A stretch of DNA of 64,000 nt. Source: Loktanella sp. (GTDB lineage Bacteria; Pseudomonadota; Alphaproteobacteria; Rhodobacterales; Rhodobacteraceae). Positions 35,014 to 43,135 of the stretch are shown in pieces (position 1 is the stretch's first letter; each line of letters starts with the position of its first letter). Position numbers and translations under genes: made by a program. The notes beneath the pieces were generated by a model. That model did not search any database. It was not told where the DNA came from and saw only the letters and a list, made by a program, of their open reading frames with translations. The DNA is taken from NCBI GenBank assembly GCA_024686085.1, contig JAIBDT010000008.1:1-64000 (forward strand), given 5' to 3'.

Positions 35014-37472
35014 GCGCGAATCCGCGCGTTTTCAGGATCCCAGAGCGGCGCGTCTTCCTGAACTGTCGCCATGCAATCCTGACCAAAGATATTGATTGCA
35101 ACCTTGGTGCCAGCCACCGCCAGATCAGGGCGGATCATGCCCAGCGCAATCGACTTGCCAACACGGTGACCAAACGCGCCCGAGGTCGTCTCACCAACCA
35201 CCTGACCGTCATGAATAATCGTCGACATATAGGGCGCGTCAGCGGCAGGCACTTCATCTAGCGTCAAAGTCACAAACTGCTTGGTCACACCTTGCTGCTT
35301 TTCAGCCAGCAACGCCGCCTTGCCGGGGAAATCACCTTTGTCCCATTTCACAAACCGTTCCATGCCACCCTGCAACATCGTGTAATCGGTGGACAAATCG
35401 CCCTTCCAAGCGCGATAGCCCTTCTCGATCCGCAAGGAATTCAACGCATACATGCCAAAGGGCTTCAACCCATGAGCTGCACCCGCAGCCATCACCGCGT
35501 CATAAACCGCCGCCGTATCTGCGACCTTAGTATGAATTTCCCAGCCTAGCTCGCCGGCAAATGACACGCGCACCAACTGAACCCAAATGCCCGCAATCTG
35601 CGCCGACTGGTGGGTCAACCAACCAAGCGACAGATCAGCATCCGAACAATCCGCCAGCACATCACGTGCCTTTGGACCGGTCAATATCTGACAGCTAAAG
35701 TTCAGTGTCACGTCCGTCAGGGTAAACTTCGCATCCGCAGGCATACGGCCCTTCAGAAACTCGAAATCATGCCACTGCGCCGTCGCCGCCGTGATGATAA
35801 AGAACGTATCTTCGGCCAATCGCATCGCCGAGACTTCGGTCACAATGCGGCCACGACTGTCGGCAAAATAGATCAGACCAATACGGCCCACCTTTGGGAT
35901 ACCGCCTGTGCCATTATCGCGCAGGAATTGGGCAGCCCCCTCACCGTCCAGTTTATACCGCGAGAAACCGGGCAAATCGAGGATACCAGCGGCATCGCGG
36001 ACCGCTTCGCATTCTTCCTTGATGCGAACTTCCCACGGGCCAGACCGTTCCCACGTATGGGTCGCGGCCTCGGACGTATCGTCGCCGTCCGCTGCATACC
36101 AATTGGCACGTTCCCAGCCGTTATAGGCCCCCATCAAGCCGCCTTGCGCAATCACTTTGTCATGCACTGCCGACAGCTTTTTATCGCGGGCAGCAGGCCA
36201 TTCGTGGTGCGGGAAATGCATCGCGTATTCATGGCCGTAGACCTCTTTGGCCTTACGGTCACAGTAATCCTGATCGGTGTAATCGGTATAGCGACGCGGA
36301 TCGACCGCCCACATATCCCACTCGGTTTCGCCTTCGGTAATCCACTCGGCCATAACCTTGCCCGCGCCACCACCTTGGGTGATGCCAAAGGTGAACACGC
36401 AGGCCTCATAGGCATTCGGCACACCGGGCATTGGCCCCATCAGCGGCAAACCGTCAGGCGCATAGGGGATCGGGCCGTTGATGACACGGCCCACGCCAGC
36501 CGTGCCAAGCACGGGCACGCGCGCCATAGCATCCTCGATATACCACTCCAAACGCTCCAAATCGTCAGGGTATAGCTGAAAGCTAAAGTCGTCGGGCATT
36601 GGGTCCTCAGGGGTCATCCAATGGCCCTTACAGTTCCGCTCGTACGGGCCAAGGTTCAGCCCGTTCTTGTCCTGACGCAGGTAATAGGAACTATCCACAT
36701 CGCGCAGCAGCGGCACCTTACGGTTGTTGGCCTCTGTCCATGCCTTCAACTCGGGGATTTCCTCGGTCAGGAAATACTGGTGCGACATCGTGGCCATAGG
36801 CACCGTGCGGCCACCATATGGCTTGAACCATTCACCCACACGCTGGGCATAATAGCCCGCCGCATTCACAACCTTTTCGCAGCGGATATCACCCTTGTCT
36901 GTATGTACGATCCACTCGCCATTCTCGCGACTGACACCCGTTGCAGGGCAGAACCGCTCAATCTTGGCACCCAGCGCACGGGCGCCTTTCGCCAGCGCTT
37001 GGGTCAATTGCGCGGGGTCAATATCACCGTCGTCAGGGTCCCAAAGACCGCCCACCAGATCATGGGTTTCCAAGAACGGATAGGCCTCTTTCATGTCCGC
37101 ATTCGACATCATCTCGACGCTCAAACCCTGATAGTTTGCCATACCGCGCGCGCGCTCAAACTCTTGCATACGTTCTTTGGAATGGGCCAGTCGGATCGAC
37201 CCCGTGACATGGTAATTCATCGGGTAATCAACGGCTTCGGCCAAACCCGCATAAAGCCCTAACGAATAGCGCTGCATGTTCATAATTGCCCAAGATGTGC
37301 TGAACGACGGGCAGTTGCCCGCCGCGTGCCATGTGGACCCTGCGGTCAGTTCATTCTTTTCTAACAAGACGCAATCGGTCCAGCCCGCCTTGGCCAGATG
37401 ATACAGCGTCGACACGCCCACAACACCGCCACCGATGATGACCACTCGGGCGGTCGTTGGAAAATCTGCCAT
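35010..37472 (-). CDS. FAD-dependent oxidoreductase with GcvT domain, copy 3
   Basis: An 820-residue fused protein with FAD motif (ARVVIIGGGVVGVSTLYHLAKAGWTDCVLLEKNELTAGSTWHAAGNCPSF), including the WHAAG His, and GcvT blocks (GILDLPGFSRYKLDGEGAAQFL, LVRVSFAGELGWEIHTKV, LRIEKGYRAWKGDL). The ATG has AAGGGAGCTAAACC upstream. It is the first gene of copy 3 / methyltransferase / copy 2, and lies 60 bp after an XRE-cupin regulator gene, with a perfect palindrome in between. Confidence 0.9.
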   Translation of the reverse strand: MADFPTTARVVIIGGGVVGVSTLYHLAKAGWTDCVLLEKNELTAGSTWHAAGNCPSFSTSWAIMNMQRYSLGLYAGLAEAVDYPMNYHVTGSIRLAHSKERMQEFERARGMANYQGLSVEMMSNADMKEAYPFLETHDLVGGLWDPDDGDIDPAQLTQALAKGARALGAKIERFCPATGVSRENGEWIVHTDKGDIRCEKVVNAAGYYAQRVGEWFKPYGGRTVPMATMSHQYFLTEEIPELKAWTEANNRKVPLLRDVDSSYYLRQDKNGLNLGPYERNCKGHWMTPEDPMPDDFSFQLYPDDLERLEWYIEDAMARVPVLGTAGVGRVINGPIPYAPDGLPLMGPMPGVPNAYEACVFTFGITQGGGAGKVMAEWITEGETEWDMWAVDPRRYTDYTDQDYCDRKAKEVYGHEYAMHFPHHEWPAARDKKLSAVHDKVIAQGGLMGAYNGWERANWYAADGDDTSEAATHTWERSGPWEVRIKEECEAVRDAAGILDLPGFSRYKLDGEGAAQFLRDNGTGGIPKVGRIGLIYFADSRGRIVTEVSAMRLAEDTFFIITAATAQWHDFEFLKGRMPADAKFTLTDVTLNFSCQILTGPKARDVLADCSDADLSLGWLTHQSAQIAGIWVQLVRVSFAGELGWEIHTKVADTAAVYDAVMAAGAAHGLKPFGMYALNSLRIEKGYRAWKGDLSTDYTMLQGGMERFVKWDKGDFPGKAALLAEKQQGVTKQFVTLTLDEVPAADAPYMSTIIHDGQVVGETTSGAFGHRVGKSIALGMIRPDLAVAGTKVAINIFGQDCMATVQEDAPLWDPENARIRA

Positions 37473-37499
37473 GGTTTAGCTCCCTTGTTTTATTGGTCA

Positions 37500-37523
37500 A
37501 AACCTTATCCGCGGATAAGGTTT
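37500..37523. repeat. 24-bp perfect palindrome between regulator and FAD/GcvT operon
   Basis: A perfect two-fold symmetric site, centre TTATCCGCGGATAA (37505-37518), 9 bp after the XRE-cupin stop and 28 bp before the FAD/GcvT start. On the minus strand it is followed by TTTTG, so it could be a weak terminator, but a loop-less palindrome is more like an operator. Confidence 0.7.
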
Positions 37524-37532
37524 GCCGTTGAT

Positions 37533-38102
37533 TTAGTAGACCGGCGGCGCAATCACCCAGATCGCCACACAAGGCACATCATGGGGATTGGACCACCGGT
37601 AATGTTGTCCACGGATACGAAAACTATCGCCCGCTTTAAGGTGAAAAACGGTGCCGTCGATCCACAGATCAAGCTGCCCCGACGCGATATAGCCCACCTC
37701 TTGCGTGGGCCGTACAATGGCATCAACCATCTCGGCATGTGGTTCAAACGTGGAATGCACGACCTCGAAATCGTCGGTCAAATCGGGGGAAAGCAGTTCC
37801 TCGACCAACCCCGCTTCACGCGATCCGATTGGCCTGCGAGCATCGCGGCGCACGATGAAACCTTCCTCTCCCGCCGCCGAAGCGGTCCTGAAAAGACTAG
37901 AAACCGACACATCCAAAAGCCGCGCCATGGCGCGAAGATCGTCGATTGCGGGTTCGGAAATATCCCGCTCGACTTGGCTCATCCAGCCTACCGACTTGCC
38001 CAAAACATCCGCCATCCCCGCCAGCGTCATGCCCCGCGACTTGCGCAGCGCGCGCAGGTCAGCACCCAATGTCCGCGCTTCGATTGGCAGGTCATGCAGC
38101 AT
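37533..38102 (-). CDS. XRE-family regulator with C-terminal cupin domain
   Basis: A 189-residue regulator. The N-terminal HTH is LRALRKSRGMTLAGMADVLGKSVGWMSQVERDISEPAIDDLRAMARLLDVSVSSLF; the C-terminal part is a cupin (DFEVVHSTFEPHAEM, VGYIASGQLDLWIDGTVFHLKAGDSFRIRGQHYRWSNP). This architecture is common among amine and polyamine regulators (PuuR-like). The ATG at 38102 is chosen over an upstream TTG. It is likely to control the adjacent FAD/GcvT operon and possibly itself; two inverted repeats flank it. Confidence 0.88.
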   Translation of the reverse strand: MLHDLPIEARTLGADLRALRKSRGMTLAGMADVLGKSVGWMSQVERDISEPAIDDLRAMARLLDVSVSSLFRTASAAGEEGFIVRRDARRPIGSREAGLVEELLSPDLTDDFEVVHSTFEPHAEMVDAIVRPTQEVGYIASGQLDLWIDGTVFHLKAGDSFRIRGQHYRWSNPHDVPCVAIWVIAPPVY

Positions 38103-38111
38103 GTTTGGTCC

Positions 38112-38175
38112 GTGAAAAAATGTCCTCAAATTTCACACTCACTGATTCGCATGAAATCTCAAAGCATTTTTTCAC
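38112..38175. repeat. nested inverted repeats upstream of the XRE-cupin gene
   Basis: GTGAAAAAATG (38112-38122) and its exact reverse complement CATTTTTTCAC (38165-38175) flank 42 bp. Nested inside are ATTTCA (38130-38135) and TGAAAT (38152-38157). The right arm overlaps the 3' end of the LacI gene. It lies in the promoter region of the XRE-cupin gene. Confidence 0.7.
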
Positions 38176-39179
38176 GCCCAATGCGCGAGCGTCATGATCT
38201 GCACATCGGCCAAGGCGGACGCGTCGGGGATCGGGTTCAAGCCGTGAAACGCAGTGATCGTCCCAAAGGCCTGTGCCATGTCGCGCCCGAGATCGTGATC
38301 GAGTAGAAAATTGATCTGGCCCTTGCGCAGCAGTGATGTGTTCTCGCCGTCAAGGTCATGGGCGATGTAGACCAGCGGGCGGTCCAGCGCGGACAGGATC
38401 GCGCGGTTGCCACCGCCCATCGAATAAACCCCGCGCAGATCATCCAGACACGCCCCGAGGCCAGCGATCTGAGAGGCAGTCTGCAACGCCAGCCCCGCGC
38501 CGCCGCTGATTTCGATCACGGCCATCTGCGGCAGATAGCGCGGCACCGCTTTGCGAAAGGCATCCGCGCGGGTTTCTTCGCCTTCAAAGGCGTCGTGACT
38601 TTGGTTCAGCAACACCGTCCCCGCCGTCTGCCCGCGCAAGGCAACCCCCATCAAATAAGCTGCCGTGCGCCCCGCCTGCGCGTTGTTCAGTCCGACATGG
38701 GCCAAGCGGCGCGAGGCGGCGATGTCGGTGAACAGGGTCACCACAGGAATACCCTTTGCGGTAAGGCTATCAACCGCGCCTCGGATCGCGGGCAGATCGC
38801 GGGCTTTGAGGCAAACGCCTTGGCTGCCGCGCTGTGCGATCCGCGCCAGATGGTCCAAGGTTTGCGCCTCGGTCATGGTCTCTTGGAATGTAAAACGCGG
38901 CCTTAACACTGCGGGCGCAAAGCCGGGCAACACCGCCTCGGAGGCCGCCCTGACCTTTTGCGAGAACCGACGCGGGGCCTCGACGACGACATCAATGAAC
39001 ATGCGACGACCGCGGGCAGCAAGCTGGCCTTCTTGGCGCTTCAATTCATCAATCGCGGCGGCAACGCGAGCCTTAGTCTGGGCGCTGACATGCGCACGCG
39101 CGTTGATCACACGGTCCACGGTGGCGGTGGAAAGACCAGCCTGCTGGGCGATTTCTTTGATCGGGAAGCGATGTGTCAT
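38172..39179 (-). CDS. LacI-family transcriptional regulator
   Basis: A 335-residue regulator from the ATG at 39179. HTH: FPIKEIAQQAGLSTATVDRVINARAHVSAQTKARVAAAIDEL; the effector domain is a periplasmic-binding-protein fold of the xylose/ribose type (GSQGVCLKARDLPAIRGAVDSL, LAHVGLNNAQAGRTAAYLMG, GVYSMGGGNRAILSAL, INFLLDHDLGRDMAQAF). The HTH and layout resemble CytR/PurR relatives that bind sugars or polyols. It is divergent from the PhyH gene across 76 bp, a likely target. Confidence 0.9.
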   Translation of the reverse strand: MTHRFPIKEIAQQAGLSTATVDRVINARAHVSAQTKARVAAAIDELKRQEGQLAARGRRMFIDVVVEAPRRFSQKVRAASEAVLPGFAPAVLRPRFTFQETMTEAQTLDHLARIAQRGSQGVCLKARDLPAIRGAVDSLTAKGIPVVTLFTDIAASRRLAHVGLNNAQAGRTAAYLMGVALRGQTAGTVLLNQSHDAFEGEETRADAFRKAVPRYLPQMAVIEISGGAGLALQTASQIAGLGACLDDLRGVYSMGGGNRAILSALDRPLVYIAHDLDGENTSLLRKGQINFLLDHDLGRDMAQAFGTITAFHGLNPIPDASALADVQIMTLAHWA

Positions 39180-39255
39180 TGATGGATTATTGATGTGTTT
39201 TGACGGCGCGGGCAAGACCCCTTCCCGCTAGGCTGGCACAAAGGGAGAGCCACAG

Positions 39256-40404
39256 ATGACCGCATATTTTGACCCAGACGCCTGCAATCTAGATGATTTC
39301 AAAGTGCTGACGCAGCAAAAGCTGACCACCAAAGATGTGCCTTTGGCCGCTGACATTCAAAAGAATGCGCCGATCTATGATGTGTCCAAACTGGCAGATC
39401 ACTTGGGCGATCCTGCTTTGCGCCGTTCGCTGATGGCCGAATGGGCGCAAGGGTTGCGCACAGGATCGGGCATCGTGGTGCTGCAAAACGCCTATGCCGA
39501 CACCAGCGCGATTGATGCCGCGACCCAGATTTATAACGATGTTATTGCCGCTGAAAAGTTGGCCAATGGCAGCGCAGCCGATCATTTTGCCGCCGCTGGT
39601 AATAACGACCGCATCTGGAATTCGCTGCAAAAGCTGTGTTTGGCCGACCCTGCGACCTTTGCCCGATACTTTGCCAATCCTGCGATTGCGGCGGTGTGCG
39701 AGGCTTGGCTTGGTCCAAACTATCAGATGACAGCGCAGGTCAATTTGGTTCGCCCCGGTGGTGGGGCGCAACTGGCGCACCGCGATTATCATCTGGGGTT
39801 CCAGACCGCCGAGACATCCGCCAGCTACCCCGCCCATGTGCATGATCTGTCGCCTGTGCTGACGTTGCAGGGTGCGGTTGCCCATTCGGATATGCCAGTG
39901 GAAAGCGGCCCGACAAAGCTGCTGCCGTTTAGCCAAGCTTATGCTGCGGGCTATGCCGCGTGGCGGCGCGATGATTTCCGTGCGTATTTCGAGGAAAGCT
40001 ATATCCAACTGCCGTTATCAAAGGGCGATGCGCTGTTTTTCAGCCCTGCCCTGTTCCACGGCGCGGGGGCCAATACCAGCGTGGATGTGCACCGTATGGC
40101 GAACCTATTGCAGGTCTCGTCGGCCTTTGGCCGCGCGATGGAAAACATCGACCGTATTGCAATGTGCAAAGCGATGTATCCTGTGATGGCAGGGTTGAAC
40201 CTTGGGCCTGCTGAACGCGTGGCCGCGATTGCGTCTTGTGCAGAGGGCTATTCTTTCCCGACGAATCTGGACCTTGATCCGCCTATGGGTGGTTTGGCCC
40301 CGCAGACCCAAGCCGCGTTGTTTCATGCCGCGTTGCAGGATGGGTGGCCTGCTGAAAAGTTCAACGCAGCCTTAGACGCGCAAACCGCCCGTCAACGCGC
40401 CTGA
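39256..40404 (+). CDS. phytanoyl-CoA dioxygenase (PhyH) family protein
   Basis: A 382-residue Fe(II)/2-oxoglutarate oxygenase. The Fe-binding HxD is in LAHRDYHLGFQ, the distal His in ALFHGAGANTSVDVHRMAN with the Arg for 2-oxoglutarate nearby (HRMANLLQ), and a conserved PVESGPTKLLPFSQ precedes them. Substrate unknown. GGGAGAGCCACAG precedes the start. It is divergent from a LacI regulator, which suggests a sugar- or polyol-type inducer, though this is inference. It ends in a 13-bp convergent overlap with the fRMsr gene. Confidence 0.9.
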   Translation: MTAYFDPDACNLDDFKVLTQQKLTTKDVPLAADIQKNAPIYDVSKLADHLGDPALRRSLMAEWAQGLRTGSGIVVLQNAYADTSAIDAATQIYNDVIAAEKLANGSAADHFAAAGNNDRIWNSLQKLCLADPATFARYFANPAIAAVCEAWLGPNYQMTAQVNLVRPGGGAQLAHRDYHLGFQTAETSASYPAHVHDLSPVLTLQGAVAHSDMPVESGPTKLLPFSQAYAAGYAAWRRDDFRAYFEESYIQLPLSKGDALFFSPALFHGAGANTSVDVHRMANLLQVSSAFGRAMENIDRIAMCKAMYPVMAGLNLGPAERVAAIASCAEGYSFPTNLDLDPPMGGLAPQTQAALFHAALQDGWPAEKFNAALDAQTARQRA

Positions 40405-40850
40405 GCGAAGGCCGTTTTGAGGATCGCGGCCAGTTGGGTCGCGTCCTCTTGCGTGAAGGCCGCGGGCTGATTGCTGTCGATGTCGAACACGCCCAAGAGC
40501 GTGTCTTGGTCGTTGAACACGGGCAGCACGATTTCCGACCGTGTGCTGGAGGCGCAGGCGATGTGCCCCGGAAAGGCATCAACATCATCGACCAGTTGCA
40601 CCGCACCCGTGCGCGCCGCAGCCCCGCAAACCCCGCGCGAAAACGGGATCACAAGGCAGCCATGCCCGCCTTGGTATGGCCCGATCTTGAGCAGCTCTGG
40701 CGCCGTGGCGCGGTAGAACCCTGTCCAGTCAAACCGGTCGTCGCTGTGATGCACTTCGCAGGCCACGGTCGCCATGAGCGCGACGGTGTCGGTCTCGCCT
40801 GCCGTCAGCGATGTGATGGTTTGTGTCAGCATTGCATAGTCGGTGCGCAT
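40392..40850 (-). CDS. free methionine-(R)-sulfoxide reductase (GAF domain)
   Basis: A 152-residue single GAF-domain protein of the fRMsr type, which reduces free methionine-R-sulfoxide. Diagnostic blocks are FDWTGFYRATAPELLKIGPYQGGHGCLVI, FSRGVCGAAARTGAVQLVDDV and FPGHIACASSTRSEIVLPVF; the three cysteines (HGC, GVCG, IACAS) match the redox cysteines of the family. Cytosolic. Convergent with the PhyH gene (13-bp overlap). Confidence 0.9.
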   Translation of the reverse strand: MRTDYAMLTQTITSLTAGETDTVALMATVACEVHHSDDRFDWTGFYRATAPELLKIGPYQGGHGCLVIPFSRGVCGAAARTGAVQLVDDVDAFPGHIACASSTRSEIVLPVFNDQDTLLGVFDIDSNQPAAFTQEDATQLAAILKTAFAQAR

Positions 40851-41009
40851 GGTCGGGGTCTTTTCGTTGGAAATGTTGCCTCAATTTAGCGCGATTGCGC
40901 GGGTTGCACCATAAAGATTTGAAAAGGCGTATTGCCCCAAAATGAACACGGTCTGATCATTGTGTCGCCCCGATCAAAGCTCAAAAGGGTTTCATAGCTG
41001 CATAGCTTT

Positions 41010-41058
41010 CCTCGGTATCCCGCATTTATAGCCCCCACCCAGTTGCGGGGTACCGAGG
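41010..41058. repeat. 15-bp inverted repeat in the leader region upstream of ggt
   Basis: CCTCGGTATCCCGCA (41010-41024) pairs with TGCGGGGTACCGAGG (41044-41058) with one wobble pair and a 19-nt loop; the only strong structure in the 288-bp gap between fRMsr and ggt. There is no T-run, so it is not a classical terminator; operator or mRNA hairpin are both possible. The rest of the gap shows no convincing gene. Confidence 0.7.
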
Positions 41059-41138
41059 TTCTTACCCCCCCTGATACTTTGTCATTGCTTGAAACCGAAA
41101 CTAGCATAGGTTTTGGCTAAGCTATTTCAGGAGAAGAC

Positions 41139-42716
41139 ATGCGCGATTTTCAAATCAATGGTCGGTCGGCCACTTATGCTGCCAACGGTATGTGCGCGAC
41201 GTCTCATCCGTTGGCAGCCAAGGTAGCTGTCCAGATGTTAGAGGCAGGCGGGAACGCTGTGGACGCTGCAATTGCCGGCGCTGTCTTGTTGGGTATTTGC
41301 GAGCCACAGATGACGGGTATTGGTGGCGATTGCTTTGTATTGCTGACCCCAGCGGGTGAAGATCGCGTGATTGCTTTGAACGGGTCGGGCCGTGCGCCTG
41401 CTGGACTCGACGCTGCACAGATACGCGCCAAAGGTCTGTCGACGGTCCCTTTGGGTGGCCCGGAGGCGGTCACGATCCCCGGCGCGATTGATGCGTTTTG
41501 CAAGCTGTCCAAGGATTATGGCAAACTGGGCCTTAAAGCGGCGCTTGCCCCTGCGATCCATTATGCCGAAGCGGGCGTGCCCGTCGCCCCGCGTGTTGCA
41601 TTCGACTGGGCGCAGGCGGTGGATGCGCTGCAAGGCACGGCCCGCGATCAGTATTTGCTGAATGGCAAGGCCCCTGTTGCGGGTCAGATGTTCCGTGCGC
41701 CGGGCCAAGCGGAGGTTTTACGCCGCATCGGTCTGGAGGGCCGCGCCGGATTTTACGAGGGCGAGATTGCCGAGGATATGGTTGCCGCGCTGACGGCTGC
41801 GGGCGGTGTACACACGATGGACGATTTCGCCAACTGCCGCGCTGATTATACCGATCCGGTCACGGGTGGGTATGGCGGCTTGGACTTGTGGGAGCATCCG
41901 CCCAATGGTCAGGGGGCCACGGCGATTTTGATGCTCAACATCCTGAAGCATTTTGAAATCGCGGGTATGGACCCTTTTGGCGCCCAGCGCGCCCATATCG
42001 AGGCCGAGGCTGCAAAGCTGGCCTATGACACCCGCAACCGCTTGATCGCAGATCCAGACCATACGCACCGTTTGGCGCATATGCTGTCAGCGGACACAGC
42101 CGCAAAGCTGGCGGGCCTGATTGATCCCAAGCGTGCGATGCCTGCCGATCTGCCGGGTGCAGAGGCGGTGCATAAGGATACGATCTACATCACTGTGGTC
42201 GACAAAGACCGCATGTGCGTGTCGCTGATATATTCGGTATTCCATTCCTTCGGGTCTGGCATTGCGTCCGACAAGTTTGGCGTGTTGTTCCAGAACCGTG
42301 GCGCGGGCTTTACTTTAGAGGAAGGTCACATCAACGAAGCCAAAGGCGGCAAGCGTCCGATGCATACGATCATCCCTGCGATGCTGATGAAAGACGGCAA
42401 ACCTCATATGCCGTTTGGTGTGATGGGTGGGCAGTATCAGCCCAATGGTCATGCGCGGTTTGTCACCAACCTGACCGATTTCGGGATGGACGTCCAAGAG
42501 GCGATTGACGCGCCGCGTAGCTTTGCCGAGGGCTTGGATCTGAAGGTCGAGCGCGGCTATAGCGATGCAGTCCGTGCGGAACTGTCAGAAATGGGTCATA
42601 ACGTCAGCATTCCCGACGGCCCAATTGGCGGCGGTCAGGCGATTGAATTGCGTGATGATGGTGTGCTGGTCGGCGGATCTGATCCGCGCAAGGATGGCTG
42701 TGCGTTGGGTTACTAA
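41139..42716 (+). CDS. ggt: gamma-glutamyltransferase family protein
   Basis: A 525-residue Ntn-hydrolase precursor that self-cleaves to expose a Thr nucleophile. The N-terminal large subunit has ATSHPLAAKVAVQMLEAGGNAVDAAIA and MTGIGGDCFVLL; the cleavage/nucleophile region is AVHKDTIYITVVDKD, where the Thr of KDT is the expected nucleophile; the small subunit has PMHTIIPAMLMKDGKPHMPFGVMGGQYQPNGHARFVTN. No clear signal peptide, so it may be cytoplasmic, unlike E. coli Ggt. AGGAGAAGAC precedes the start. Acts on gamma-glutamyl peptides by family. Confidence 0.9.
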   Translation: MRDFQINGRSATYAANGMCATSHPLAAKVAVQMLEAGGNAVDAAIAGAVLLGICEPQMTGIGGDCFVLLTPAGEDRVIALNGSGRAPAGLDAAQIRAKGLSTVPLGGPEAVTIPGAIDAFCKLSKDYGKLGLKAALAPAIHYAEAGVPVAPRVAFDWAQAVDALQGTARDQYLLNGKAPVAGQMFRAPGQAEVLRRIGLEGRAGFYEGEIAEDMVAALTAAGGVHTMDDFANCRADYTDPVTGGYGGLDLWEHPPNGQGATAILMLNILKHFEIAGMDPFGAQRAHIEAEAAKLAYDTRNRLIADPDHTHRLAHMLSADTAAKLAGLIDPKRAMPADLPGAEAVHKDTIYITVVDKDRMCVSLIYSVFHSFGSGIASDKFGVLFQNRGAGFTLEEGHINEAKGGKRPMHTIIPAMLMKDGKPHMPFGVMGGQYQPNGHARFVTNLTDFGMDVQEAIDAPRSFAEGLDLKVERGYSDAVRAELSEMGHNVSIPDGPIGGGQAIELRDDGVLVGGSDPRKDGCALGY

Positions 42717-42725
42717 CCCGACGTA

Positions 42726-43052
42726 TCAGTTCAGTTGCACCTGTAGCGGGTATTGTCCGTCTTCAAACGGTCCAAAAAGATCATCCAGATCGGGGTGTTC
42801 AACAGGCTGGCCTGAATAGTCGGCGACAAGGTTCTGTTCGGACACGTAAGCCACGTAGTAACTTTGGTCATTTTCAGCGAGCAGGTGATAAAACGGCTGG
42901 TCCTTTTTGGGACGGCTGTCCTCTGGGATCGCGTCGTACCAAGCATCTGTGTTCGAGAACATCGCATCCACGTCAAAAACAACCCCACGAAAAGGATGCT
43001 TGCGGTGGCGGACGACTTGGCCCAGATGATATTTTGCGCGCGTTTTGAACAT
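42726..43052 (-). CDS. hspQ: heat shock protein HspQ
   Basis: HspQ, 108 residues, normal length; a hemimethylated-DNA-binding-fold protein that promotes Lon-dependent degradation in E. coli. Clear features: KYHLGQVVRHRKHPFRGVVFDVDAMFSNTDAWYDAI, QPFYHLLAENDQSYYVAYVSEQNL and GQPVEHPDLDDLFGPFEDG. Convergent with ggt, whose stop lies 9 bp away; divergent from the AEC transporter gene. Confidence 0.95.
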   Translation of the reverse strand: MFKTRAKYHLGQVVRHRKHPFRGVVFDVDAMFSNTDAWYDAIPEDSRPKKDQPFYHLLAENDQSYYVAYVSEQNLVADYSGQPVEHPDLDDLFGPFEDGQYPLQVQLN

Positions 43053-43135
43053 ATACTTTTGTCCCCCGCCTGCTTAGTAAACCCCCAGCGTGGGCAGTGT
43101 CTATCCTCTGCGGCTTAATTTGAAGGAAACAGTCT

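Noticed and set aside
40886-41107. 73-residue frame on the minus strand in the ggt upstream gap
   Set aside because: Overlaps the inverted repeat, has no ribosome site and a low-complexity sequence.
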